This document shows, one piece after another, positions 50,200 through 61,551 of a stretch of 64,000 bases of DNA; the first letter of the stretch is position 1; each line of letters opens with the position of its first letter. Under the pieces are notes generated by a model. It did no database searches and had not been told where the DNA came from. It saw only the letters and a program-made list of their open reading frames with translations. The stretch spans positions 62,001-126,000 of the forward strand of contig JAMXBD010002815.1 of NCBI GenBank assembly GCA_024138025.1, read 5' to 3'. The translations under genes and the position numbers were made by a program. This stretch comes from Combretum micranthum. Taxonomy: Eukaryota > Streptophyta > Magnoliopsida > Myrtales > Combretaceae.

Positions 50200-50949
50200 C
50201 TTTGTGGAGGTAAATTAGTATGAATTAATTAAAATGAAAAAGAAAAAAAAGATAGAGGAATGGGAGAAGGGCACCAATTCTAGAGGGAGAAGAGAGAGAG
50301 AGAGGAGAGAGAGAGATTTGTTTTGTATTTTGTTATCGAAAAGCAATAATATGTAAGGTATAATGTGCATAAAGTTGTATGTGAAAGGTATATTGTAAGA
50401 GATAGGTATGGCAGAGCGTAAGAATAGGTAGTAGAATAGTAGAAATAGATGAATAGTGTAGAATAGTATCATGAATAGTAGATAAGACAAATTAATACCG
50501 GTAATAAAGAAAATACATGTAATTAAGATATATATGATATTTTTAGTACCGAAAAATTATAAACTAATATTTTTTAAAATCCTTATATTTTTACGAGTCT
50601 AACGGTGTTACCAAAATATTTTTATCGTTCGATGCACCAAGGTGTGGTTTTTGAAATCTGATCTCGTTTGGATCTGAAACGAACTAAATTTTAGAAAATC
50701 TGATATTTTTAAACTTCACTATATTATCATGGACTATACTCTGCAAACATCTCAATTTCATTGCTTAGGGGTTAAGAGCGCAAGATTGTCGGATCTAAAT
50801 CCACTAGGGTTTGTTATAGGTTTGTAGACTTTAAGGTCTCTGGTTGACCTCTAGTTTATGATTTGAGCATGAAACGTAGCATAAAATCTAGGGGTTTAGA
50901 AATATACTACTCTTTAACCCATATTCAATTAACACTATAAAGTATCTGT

Positions 50950-51585
50950 AAATATTATATGCAAGCACATCCCTATAAAGTAGAAGCATTAGCAATATGG
51001 GATTAGAGTAACACTCTAACAATACGTTTGGCTCACTAGAATGGAATAAGGTTGGAAAAGAATAGTAATTTCTTATTTTATGGTTAAGGGTATTTTCGCA
51101 ATAAAACATGCTTTTTAGGCAGGAATAGCTATCCATCACGTAAATGGAAGGAATGTGGATTCCTTATCTATTCTATATCATATGAAATAGACAGTCTTTT
51201 GACATAATTTTCCCAAACCAAACAAAGGAATAAATATTCTATGGGAATAAAATGGAATAGTAATTCCACTCCATTCAACCAAACATAGTGTAAAAGTGTT
51301 TACAGAAGAAAATGAAGTCTCGCATTGTTCAAATATGTGAACCTTGTCTCAGTAGAACTCTATATAAAGCATGAGACATGGTAGTTTTAGATTGTATTTA
51401 TCACATGTGTTGTTGTCAACAACACATTAAATATTGTGAATAAATAAATAATAATTTCTATTCACATAGAAAACATTTTAAACATTAAATATTATTTTCT
51501 TTATTTCAATTTTGAATTATTTTAAATTTTATATTATTTTTCATTATATACATATTTTATTTTTTATTTTGATAATGATAACACC
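50950..51585 (+). repeat. Left arm of a distant inverted-repeat pair
   Basis: With the MITE at 51022-51289 removed, this arm matches the reverse complement of 55275-55640. Shared blocks include 'cacatccctat', 'tgggattagagtaacactct', 'gtagaactctatataaag', 'catgtgttgttgtc', 'attaaatattgtgaat' and 'ttctattcacat'. The arms lie about 3.7 kb apart. They may be two oppositely inserted copies of one small repeat family or the ends of a foldback element. Confidence 0.7.
51022..51289. mobile_element. MITE with CGTTTGG-type inverted ends
   Basis: The left end, ACGTTTGGCTCACTAGAATG, mirrors the right end, whose reverse complement reads ATGTTTGGTTGAATGGAGTG. Inside are mirrored 'ggaataa' and 'gggtattttcgcaataaa' blocks. 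It is about 270 bp and non-coding. It splits the left arm of the inverted-repeat pair between 'aacactct' and 'aaaagtgtttac'. The superfamily is not certain. This end type is common among short plant MITEs. Confidence 0.75.
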
Positions 51586-51589
51586 ATAT

Positions 51590-54500
51590 TAATCTTTTTA
51601 TTATATTTTATATTTTTAATGAGAGACTCTTAAGGATTCATTAGGTCTACGGGCTGGCTAGTGGATTTGCCTTGAACCTGCTAACCTTGGCAGGTTCAGT
51701 TAGCAGTTCCATGGCTAGACTTGGTATCAGGACCCAACTTAGATAGATGTCTAGATACATGGTATGAATACTTATATTCGTACCCAATCTTGTGAAAGTA
51801 GGTTCCTAAAAAATAATACTTGTACCATTCCCTCCTAAACTCTATCTGGTTGAGCAAAATACAAATAGATACCTTATAGGACAGGATTACCTCCTCACTC
51901 CTAATAAAATCAAAGATAGGCACTTCGAAATGGGCTGTAAATTCAATCCTAACCTACTATTAAATGGTTGATCCGCAAGTTTTTGCTCATCTGTACAACT
52001 TTAATCTTAACTAATTGGGATCCAACACAATGTATTGGATTTTTAATAAATATTTATAAATGTATAATATAATATATAGTAAATCATACAATTATTGATG
52101 GATATGTAAAATACTATAATATTTTTAAAATGGGTATAATTCTTTGACTTATGAGAATATAGCATTGTATGATAAGATTATCATATGTATATAGGTACGT
52201 AAAAATTGCAACTTTTCTGCAAATGGCATTTCATATCCAAAGATGTGTTTTTTAAATATAAAAAGGTATAAATAATGTAAACGATCAAAAGTATCGTTAA
52301 TAAGATATAAACAGTATAAACTTTTGGAAGAAAAATCTAAAAAAAATGGAAAACAGTTCAAATTGTTGTATATAATTATAAACTTACTATGTGTTAAAAC
52401 TTACAATTTATGTGGTGTTTTTCCATTTTATTTATTAAAAAAATTGATGGCTTTTCATGGAAGGTAATTAATATATAAAGAGAAAAGTTAATATTGAAGA
52501 ATTATAATATAAAATAAACTTCCAAAATTATATATTATGAAACAATAGATAATTTATTGTATATTATATATATATTATAGTTATGCAATATATAAACCAA
52601 GTGTTAATTATCAATTATTTTTTTCTATCTCATGAACGTTATTTAGTTTTTAATGAAAATAGCGGTAAAAGGACGTAATAAAAAAACATAGCTATGTGAA
52701 AATTTAGTATTCTATGAAATGTGACGATACTAAAAGGTAATATTAAAAAAGTATAATATGAAAAAGTACCCGACAAAAAAATCTGAAAAAAAAGGTAATA
52801 ATGGAGAATATAAAAGGAAAAGATACAGAGGAAGTGATGGAGCAATAACAAAGGTATAAGAAGGTGGGAAAAAGTTTCAAATTATACATTATAATATATA
52901 TATATATATATATATATTGTTCTATGTGAGACAGGATAATACAATATCAAACTCGAATTCAACTCAATGAAAAACTTAGAGCTGGAGCTCGAACTTTATT
53001 TTTAAAACTTTAACTTAACTTGATAAGCTTAAACTCAACTTGGTTAAGAATGATTATTCCTATAGAAATTAATTAAACAAAAAATAAATTGGAGTTTGTG
53101 AATGTAATAAGGTTTTTAGTTAATTTGGTCTTACAATATAATAATTGAAAACCATTGGATATGAAATGAAGGAAAAACAAAAGAAAAGCAAAAATGAAAA
53201 TAGGTTTTAAAATTTAGAAACAATTTGTGTTTTTATTATAAGACGTTCGATTAAACTCACAAGTTACTCAAAATCGAGTATTTTCAAACTTGAACTCGAT
53301 AGCTACTTAAGTAGCTCGAACTCAAACTCTTTTGCAATCAAACCAAATTCAAATTATTATCAAGTTGAACTTGAATAACTCTCGAGTGATCTTAACTCAG
53401 TTACATTCATAGTCCTACGTAAGTTTACTTTATATCTAAATTCCAAACAGTAAAGGATTAAGATGGAGGATTCATTTCCAAAACTGCAGTGGCCCAGCTT
53501 TACTAACCAATTCGGACTGAGTCTGACGAATCTTGCATGATGTCTTTGGACTATTTAGTATTCCAATTCTATTAATAAACTATTTATCATTGCCCATTGG
53601 TTCTACTTCCACCTAATCCCGTCGTTAAGATGATTTAGAGAGACAAAATATAAGATACATGAATAAGACAGAAAAAGTTGTTGCAGATTTGAAAAATTAA
53701 GATTTTCCCTAATGGGTACAGGATAACAGGAATACAGAACAAATAAGGAAAAATGATTTAGCAGGACGACATGTCAATTACATGAATAAGAAAGAAAATA
53801 GGTGGCCGCAATTTTGAATAATTTAAGATTTTCTTTGTTGAGTACAGGAATATAATTATATGTGTAATATAGGGATAATAATGCTAAAATCATTATTTGA
53901 ATTTTGTGTGTTTTTTTAATCTTATAAGTAAAATTTGAAATTACTAAATATAATACCCAATTAAATGGAAATTTTTTATTTAAAAATTTAGTATGGTAAA
54001 TATTTATATAATTAAACTTTTACTTATCAAATTTATTACTTCATAAGATAACTTGATAAACAATCTGTTGAAAAAAATATAAATGACAATTAGGCTAGTA
54101 CACACATGCGACAGTAGAAACTACAAGACGAGTTTCTAAACAGATTTTAAGCTTTACCTAACCAACTATTACCTATTTTGTCAATTATGCCCAACTTATG
54201 CAATTATAACAATAATAATAAAGAGATAAGGAAATGAGAAAATCACACCGGTATTTAATGTGGAGTTTGGTTTGCCTCCTAATCTTCACAGTCGAAAAAT
54301 GTCTCACAAATGAAAACTTCATTCAATGCCTCAACACATACGGACTTTATCTATTGCCTTAAACAGGAGAGGACTCTACTAAAGCACTCACAAATAAATC
54401 TGTGAATAGCATCTTACAATATTAGCTTACTAATCTCATTATGATACTATTCACTCAACAAATACAAATGCAAATCAAGAGAGTATGTTTATATAATCTA

Positions 54501-55270
54501 TATAAATTAAGCTCTAATTTTTACATAAAAACACCCTAACAAGATTAGAGAAAAAAACAATAAAATTGATAAGTGAAAGAACGGCCAACTAAAACGCCTA
54601 GTAATTTCAAATGTCAGATGTGGAAAAATAAAAATAAAAAAGGAAAATAAACCAAAATTGTTATATGAAAAAAAAAAAAAAAAAAACCACTTCCATGGTA
54701 TATGCAAAATGAATATCGAGAAATAAATCATATAATAATATTACAACGGGTGCCCTGAGCCTTGAGGTATATGGAAAATGAATCCAAAAAAAGTTAAACA
54801 AGTACGACAAAATATCATATCTTATTATTATTATTATTATAGAAAATGGCAATAAAAAATGAATGAATAGAAGAACTGTCTTTCTCGTGCAGCTAGCCAC
54901 CAAATCATGACCACCTTCAGATTAATGACAGAAATAATTTAGTAAGCAGCAATATCAAGAATTAAAATATGCACACCAAGCGAATCGAGTGAGATTTTTT
55001 ATAATTGTTCCAATTAATATTGTTAAAGATATTATATTTTATTCGTCAGCGTCGGTACATAGTTAGCTACTGTTCTTTTCCCACCGGGTAAATAAAAGAA
55101 ATAGAAATATTCTTAGAATCAACAATGGTTAGATGCCCGATTCACTTGCTGTAGTTCCATATTTAGTAATTCACAAAGTGTTTCTTCTATAGGGAGGAAT
55201 TAAGAACTTTAATTGAAATAATGGTGGAGTCTTATTGAAACATTTGAACTCCTTCCTCCTACTTCTATAT
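51590..55270. other. AT-rich stretch without a recognisable gene
   Basis: No supported coding region is present. 51640-51915 is less AT-rich and ends 'cctcactcctaataaaatc', resembling one end of the hAT-like element at 56004, but no matching left end was found. An imperfect direct repeat occurs at 53650-53733 and 53778-53857. (TA)n tracts lie near 52565 and 52895-52917, a poly-A run at 54668-54686 and a (TTA)n tract near 54825-54840. Confidence 0.5.
53650..53857 (+). repeat. Imperfect direct repeat, ~128-bp spacing
   Basis: Two copies carry 'acatgaataagaMagaaaa', then 'gcaRatttgaa', 'aatttaagattttc' and 'gtacagga' in the same order and spacing. One starts near 53653 and the other near 53779. 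Confidence 0.6.
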
Positions 55271-55274
55271 TCTA

Positions 55275-55640
55275 TCAATTTTTTAATAATAAATATATAA
55301 TCTTTATTATAAAAATAAGAAACAAAATAAATGTAAAATATAAAATAATAGAAAAGTTAAAAAAATTAAAAAAAAATCCATGTTTAGACTATTTTTAATG
55401 TGAATAGAAAATATTAATTATATATTCATAATATTTAATATATCGATAACAACACATACGATAATCATAATTCAAGATCATGTATCATACTTTATATAGA
55501 ATTCTACTAAGTACACAATGTGACTAAATAATTTAAGATTTTTTTTTTCTTTTGTAAACTCTACTATTTAAGAGTGTTATTCCAATCCCACATTGTTAAT
55601 ATTTTAATTCAATAGGGATGTACTTGTGCATAAATAATTG
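55275..55640 (-). repeat. Right arm of a distant inverted-repeat pair
   Basis: This is the reverse complement of the arm at 50950-51585, without the MITE found there. It includes the 'gtagaattctatataaag' and 'cgtatgtgttgtta' blocks on the minus strand. The match continues in AT-rich sequence towards 55275. Confidence 0.7.
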
Positions 55641-56003
55641 CATATTCTAGATAATATTAAATGAATATGCACTAAATAGTAGTATATTCTTATAATCATT
55701 TTATATTTTAAGTTTAAAATTATATTTCAAATTAAGAATTTTTATCGCTTCATTTTTTTTCCTAGGAGGATGATGGGCCAGACTTGTCTTGACCTAGCCT
55801 AAGACCCGATAAGTCTATGGGTTAACCTACCTCACACCCTAGCCAGGCGGTTTCGAGTCCATATTTTCCAAACCTAGAACCTAGAGATGGCTACCTATGT
55901 TATCTTTCTTACATAATTAGTTGCTTTTGATGTTTAAGGTTTTACAAAAAAAAAAAACTCCACCTCCTACCAAATGCATATCCGTTTGAGACTGATTTAA
56001 AAA

Positions 56004-57579
56004 TAGGGGTGAGCAAGTTACCTTATTGCATAGGTACCCACCTAAACCCTACTCAATCACGTAGAGTCCAAAAGGGTATTAAGGTCACAGGGTACGATCC
56101 ATGTATAGATTTTGTAGAACCTACTCTCACAACATAGATTACATGTACCTACCCTAGAGCATGTAGTTAAATATATTGAGGGTACATGTTTTAAGGTGTC
56201 TTATATCTGTACTATTAAATATTATAAAATAATGTTAATATACACAGAATAAATAATAATACTTCATTTTTTTGTCTAATGACCACTTTTTATCAAGATT
56301 ATTATTTTGAAAATTATCTTTCAAAAATTTTTACTATAAAAGAATTTATACTATTTTATTTTAAAAAACTTGTTATTTTTATTTTAGAATACCTATAATT
56401 GTATTATATACTTAAAATCCCAATTATATAGATTTTTATTTATCTTCAAGAATAATTAATATGGAAATAGCTCTAAAGTTTTTAATTTTGACTTTGCAAT
56501 AATTTCTACAATTGTGTTTAATATCATATAAATATATTCCACAAATGTTTGTTATAAGTTTCAGCTTTCCTACATTATAGATGTTGCATATTGCAGAACT
56601 TGTGATATTAACTAATTACTTTAAAAAATCCTTTCTACATGCTATTTACAATGAATATATGAAATTAAGGTAATCATACATATTAAATGAAACCATATTA
56701 AATACTGTAAATTTGAAATTTAACAAAAAGAAAAAAAAATAGAGATTTTGTAAGTAAATCAATAGATTCAATAGGATATCTTGTACCTTGTAGTTTTTAC
56801 AAGTTATATAGTACAAGGTGGGTAAAAAGTGTCACAAGATAGGTTCCAGTATCAAATCTAATACCGTATAACTTACGGGGTAGGGTATAGTTAGTAAGGG
56901 TAGGCATAGTTCGCTTAATCAGTGCATGACCTCATTTTTTGAATTGAACCAAAATAATCAATTTTTTTAAATGTCAAACATAAACCGATCCATTATTAGT
57001 GGTTAATTGCTTCAATGGTTAACCATTTTTTTTTTAATATTTTCGCTTTTTAACCATTTAACATAATAGTTGACTAAAAGTTGTTGTTAACCATATTTTT
57101 TGGTTGGTCCGTAAAAGCTCAATCCTTTGTTTCATAATTACATTAAAAAATTACAAATTAACAAGTTAAATATCACAATTACATTAAAAATTGTAAATCA
57201 ATAAGTTAAATAACTATAAAAACAAACAACATATTTGGAATATAACTCTAATACAACATTACACAAATTAAAAATTTACAGTCTTCTCCTTTTTCAAATT
57301 ATGACACAACAACATAATAATAATTAAATCATAAATATTTAAAATATTGGTTTTAACGGTTAACCATTAATTGTCCGTCTCTCGTGGTTACAAATCGAAA
57401 TCGAAATCAAGAATAAAAAAAAATAAAAGCCATGATCTTAAACTGAAACCAATGGACTAGTTAATGATTTTTTTTATTGGTTTTCTAATTTCGTTCCGTT
57501 TTTTGATTTTATTGGTTTCTTTGCTTACTCTTATAGGTAGTACTCCATACCCTACCTACTATGTACCCGCTCACTCCTA
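56004..57579. mobile_element. hAT-like non-autonomous element, with another inside it
   Basis: The left end is TAGGGGTGAGCAAGTTACC. The right end, read in reverse complement, is TAGGAGTGAGCGGGTAC. Both flanks are TTAAAAA (55997-56003 and 57580-57586), close to the 8-bp target duplication of hAT elements. The subterminal regions carry repeated 'gggtac' and 'accctac' blocks on both sides. There is no transposase coding sequence. A second element occupies 56897-57531. Confidence 0.68.
56897..57531. mobile_element. Inner hAT-like MITE
   Basis: The imperfect inverted ends are AGGGTAGGCATAGTTCG at the left, and AGAGTAAGCAAAGAAAC when the right end is reverse-complemented. The interior holds mirrored 'ggttaaccatta' blocks near 57020 and 57360. 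The flanks 'tatagttagta' and 'tataggtagta' (10/11) suggest a target duplication, though its length is uncertain. It is non-coding. Confidence 0.5.
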
Positions 57580-59669
57580 TTAAAAAGTATTATATGTACT
57601 TCTAAGTTTTATGCCTTATTATAATATAAATAAATTAGTAAGTACAAATAAAATAAGATAACAAGTAGAAGATTATCATATAAAGCAAAAATTATATGTA
57701 TATATCTTCATGTATTGTTGACAAATTCCTCTCATTTCATCGATATCAATATCAAATTCTATTTACAAATTGTATCCCCAATCTAGAAGGAGGTTTCAAA
57801 CGCAAGTAGTTGGCAAATTAGCCATTTTAAGTGAGCTTGCTTATAATTTGTCTTAGAATTTTATATATAGAAGCCTAGTTTTATGATAGAACAATGATGT
57901 ACAAGTACAAGTGGTCAAGAGAGTGAGAGTGATAATTTAATTGATTGCTATATCACTTTGATAAGTGATGCGTCCATTTAGAATCACATGGATTTATGCA
58001 CATTTTGTCTTTGAACATAGATTATTTAAAGAGGAGTACTGTGCTTAAGTGTGTTGCAAAATGAAATGAAATTATGGCCTAAGATGAAATAAGCAATGAA
58101 CTTGTTGATTTAGTATCTTAAGGATATTTCTTTACATGGTGTAATTGAAGTTGATAAAAGGAGTGTAAATGGATTTATAGGAGTTTTGTTAATGATAAAT
58201 GGTTAAGTTCAATTCTACACAAGTAATGAGTTTGATTGCATTAGGATATAACCATTATCCATTGCAATCTTCAAGGTTTGGTTCTAAATCAAGAATTGAA
58301 CTAAAATCATCATTAGTGGTTCTACAACCAACTAAGAAATCATCAGTTTCCAGGTTTTTAACCTAGCTTAGAAACAAGGGTTCCAACCATTTGAGTGAAA
58401 AAAAAAAAAAAGAAATAAAAAAGAAGACAAAGTTGCAATGTGTAACTTGAGCCAAGGGATATAGGACAATAATTTTCCCTATAGTGTTCATTAAAAATGG
58501 CAAACACTACCCTCTTATCTCCTCACTAAAAGGAAAGGGCCACCACATTAAAGAAGGAATAGCACCCCCAGCCCCTTCTCAAAACATAGTTTTGATGATG
58601 ATGTTTGATTGAGCTTAACAATAAGGATAGGAAGGGCCTATCTGCTTTGATGAAAACGAGCTAAATTAAAATGTAAATAAAGTGATTATTAAACATGTTT
58701 AGAAAAGTCAAGATTATTCCAATGATCTTATGGGATTTGAGTGTAAATAATAGCCATGTGGAGTGTTGTGAAATAATGATGTAAGAAATTCTAAGTTATG
58801 GCAAACAAATTAGTAAATTTATAGATTAACACACTATTGAGCAAGATATAGAGTTTAACAAAGAGGATGTATAAAAGAAGATAGTCTACCTACTGCTCTA
58901 TATAGCACATACTTTAAAAAAGGAACCCGTTAGATAAATGTCTAGATCAAATTGGATGACATTTGGTAAAAGAGATACTAAATTCCTTCATCAAACTATT
59001 ACAAATTGAAGGGCATGGATCAAAGTTTTAATAGGAAGAATTATTATGAAGAGTGGCAACATGATGAGTCGATTATATGTCAACACTTAGAAAATTCTTC
59101 GGTAACATATACATACAAACCATTTTTTTACCTTAAATTAGCTCTACCTAAGGTTATAGCAAAGAAGATAAATGAAAATTAACAAAAGAGGTTAATTTAG
59201 AAGTAAAGTATTTGTATGAATAAGGCTCCTAACTCATATGGATTCAGTGAAATCTTTTATCATTCTCTTTGAAATGTAAGGGGATCAATGTAATTGCAAC
59301 TTGTCTGAATAAAATTTGACTTAATATTAATTTCTAAAGTAACATGTCCTTAAGAATTAGGTCAATTTCAACTAGTTAGCATTTGCAAATTCTGTTGAAA
59401 ATCATTTTAAAACATTTAGCAAGTTAGATGAAACAACTTTAAATCCTATATTTTCCCCTTTACAAAAATGCTTTCATCTCAAATCAATCCAAGATAATAT
59501 AGTGATAGATCATGAAGTTTTTTATTACCTTAAGTTCAAGAAAAAGAGTAGAAAACATTTTCTACCATCAGGATAAACACAATGAAAACCTTTAATAGGG
59601 TAGATCGGAGATTCTAAAAGTAGTTTTAGCTAAGATGAGATTTTATGATGTATGGATAAATTATAATTA

Positions 59670-59943
59670 GGGCTAATGTCACAATTGGTACCTGAACTTT
59701 GACAAAGTATATAATTAGATACATAAACTTTAAAATTGATCAACTTAGTACCTAAAAAAATATTTGTGCATGTCAATAGTATATCTGTCAAGTTCTTTTA
59801 GACAATAAATTGATCGATTCCAAAGTTTTTAGGTGTCAAATTGATCAATTTGAAAGTTAAGGCATTAAATTGATTAATTTCAAAGTTTAGATATCTAATT
59901 ACATTTTTTTCTAAAGTTCAAGTAACATTCGTGACATTACCCC
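59670..59943. mobile_element. MITE with exact 9-bp target duplication (copy 1)
   Basis: The terminal inverted repeats are GGGCTAATGTCAC and GGGTAATGTCAC (reverse complement of the right end). The arms match further inward ('acctgaactttgacaaag' against 'acttgaactttagaaaa'). The 274-bp element is flanked by TTATAATTA at 59661-59669 and 59944-59952. A 9-bp duplication points to a Mutator-like origin. It lies inside the LINE RT region, between the AKM..DVWI block and the PSRGIRQGDP block. Confidence 0.9.
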
Positions 59944-60180
59944 TTATAATTACTCTTAAATCAATTTCCTATATTCTAATTTTCAATAGGAAAAGGACAA
60001 GACAATTTGCCCTTCAAGAAAGATTAGATATGGAGAATTCTTATCTTTTTATTTTATCGTCATTGTAGTGAATGCTATACTTTGAATCATCATGAAATCT
60101 TTGAAAGTAAATTCCCTTAAGGACATTAAAATCAAAAGAATATGTCTAAAACTCAACATTGTCTTTTTACTTTTTCTTTT

Positions 60181-60482
60181 GGGATAATATCATGAGTAGT
60201 ACTTGAACTTTGATAAATTATGTAATTACATATCTGAACTTTAAAATTGATCAATTTGATACTTGACTTTAAAATTGGTAAATTTAGTATCTGAAAAAAA
60301 ATTGAAATTGATCAGTTTAGTACCTAAAATACCTTGATAGATGTACTATTGGCATGTGCAAAAAGTTGTTTTAGGACTAAATTGATTAGTTTTAAAATAT
60401 AGGTACTAAATTAATCAATTTCAAAATTCATATCTTAATTACATATTTTGTTAATGTTCAAGTATCATTCATGACTTGACCC
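60181..60482. mobile_element. MITE with exact 9-bp target duplication (copy 2)
   Basis: The termini are GGGATAATATCATG and GGGTCAAGTCATG (reverse complement of the right end), with the same internal blocks as copy 1. It is 302 bp, flanked by TTTTCTTTT at 60172-60180 and 60483-60491. It sits in the LINE where the RT catalytic ADD box would be expected. It is slightly longer than copy 1 because of an extra 'gactttaaaattggtaaatttagtat'-like block. Confidence 0.9.
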
Positions 60483-61551
60483 TTTTCTTTTTGTTGGTTA
60501 GAGGCTAATTTATAAAATTTTAATAACCTAAAAAATATCTTCACCACATATTGTCAAGTGTATATATAAGCTATCAACTTTCAAAAATCAATGACCATTT
60601 TCTATCATAACACAAAACCAAAAGGGAGGGAGTCTTATTGTACTAGATGTCCCTATTTCAAATTAAACAAAAGATTATTTAGACCTCACACTATTTGAGG
60701 TATGTCTAAAGTAGTTGTCTTTATATTATTGAAGAAAAAAATAGCCACAAAAACTTCAAGGATAGAAGGGTGCCCACTTTCTTATAGAGCTAAGGAGGTG
60801 ATGATAAAATCTTTTGTGCATGCTATAAACCAACTTACTCTTTGTCCATTTTCATATTTCCTAAAAAATTGTATTCAAAGGTATTGCCTTAATTATTTCA
60901 ATTTTTTTGTTGGTAAATCACCAAAATAGTGGAAAAATTCATTGGATAATATGGGATTCTTTGTCCTTACCAAAGGATAAAAAAGGATTGTTTTATGAGA
61001 ATTGGAATCATTAAACGATGCTTGTTCAAGGTATTAGTATGAAGGATTACCACATGTCTAGAGCAATTGTGAGTCTATTTTTAAAGTGCATATATTCTTA
61101 AAATAGTGATGTTCTAGTAGTTTAAATAGGGGTAGTCTAAAAAAGATAGATCGAAGAGGAGATGATGCATCATGGCTAAGGAAAAGAATCTTAACAAGGA
61201 GAGAGATTGTGAACTAAAAATTTATGTGGCAAGTTGAATTCAAGGGGTAAATGATCAAACCTATTCCACCTTCTCTTTATTGAGTTACAACAATTGTTTC
61301 ACCTAACAATTGTAAGTGTAGTGCTTCCTACAATAGATTGCAAATAAGAAACTAAGCACTGTACTTTCTCAATCACTAATTTGCGCTACAATGATGTATA
61401 AGGAGACAAGTAGTATACACATTTAATACTTTAATTGGATAGCAAGAAAGCTCTTAAGACCTTAAAAAAATCTACACACAAGCATAAATAAATGTCTTTA
61501 ACATTATAGACATACGCACAAATCTCTCCAAGAAGATCTTGCATTTAATGT

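Larger units (their letters stand above)
35242..50900 (-). mobile_element. Full-length defective chromovirus D (Ty3/gypsy, Tekay-like)
   Basis: The element lies on the minus strand between exact target duplications AATAT (35237-35241 and 50901-50905). Read 5' to 3' on the minus strand it has the 5' LTR (50900-45450, carrying insertion J), a primer-binding site, an extra ORF, gag, protease, RT, RNase H, integrase, a chromodomain-like tail, a polypurine tract and the 3' LTR (38810-35242). The internal domain is 6639 bp. The terminal dinucleotides have mutated (TATCATG at the left end, TTTAGA at the right end). By eye the two LTRs differ by roughly 10%, so the insertion is old. Stops and frameshifts interrupt every domain. 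The integrase tail identifies it as a chromovirus. Confidence 0.93.
45450..50900 (-). repeat. 5' LTR of element D, split by insertion J
   Basis: The right end is the decayed TCTAAACCCCTAGATTTTATG (minus strand, from 50900) and the left end is GCGACGTGACA (45450). Removing J leaves about 3.53 kb, against 3.57 kb for the other LTR. The U3 region holds a GA/CT tract (50287-50321) and a TATA box CTTTATAAATA (minus strand, 50189-50199). Confidence 0.9.
58600..61240 (+). pseudogene. L1-type LINE remnant (ORF2), broken by two MITEs
   Basis: Plant L1 ORF2 signatures appear in order on the plus strand across frames. A possible endonuclease fragment lies near 58640-58770. NWMTFGKRDTKFLHQT at 58951 is the pre-RT block. 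Then come IQDNIVIDHEVFYYLKFKKK (about 59488-59545), a MKxFNRVD block (59581), a PSRKIRYGEFLSFYF block (about 60012-60055, matching PSRGIRQGDPLSPYLF) and INFQKS (60580). The C-terminal block ATKTSRIEG...RAKEVMIKSFVHAI (60735-60830) is followed by FFVGKSP (60905). MITEs at 59670 and 60181 interrupt the RT region, and the ADD motif expected at the second site is not readable. Neither a poly-A tail nor a target duplication was found, so the limits are approximate. Confidence 0.8.

Noticed and set aside
51640..51915. Possible further hAT-like element ending in 'cctcactccta'
   Set aside because: Only one end is visible. No matching left end or target duplication could be found, so it was not listed as an element.
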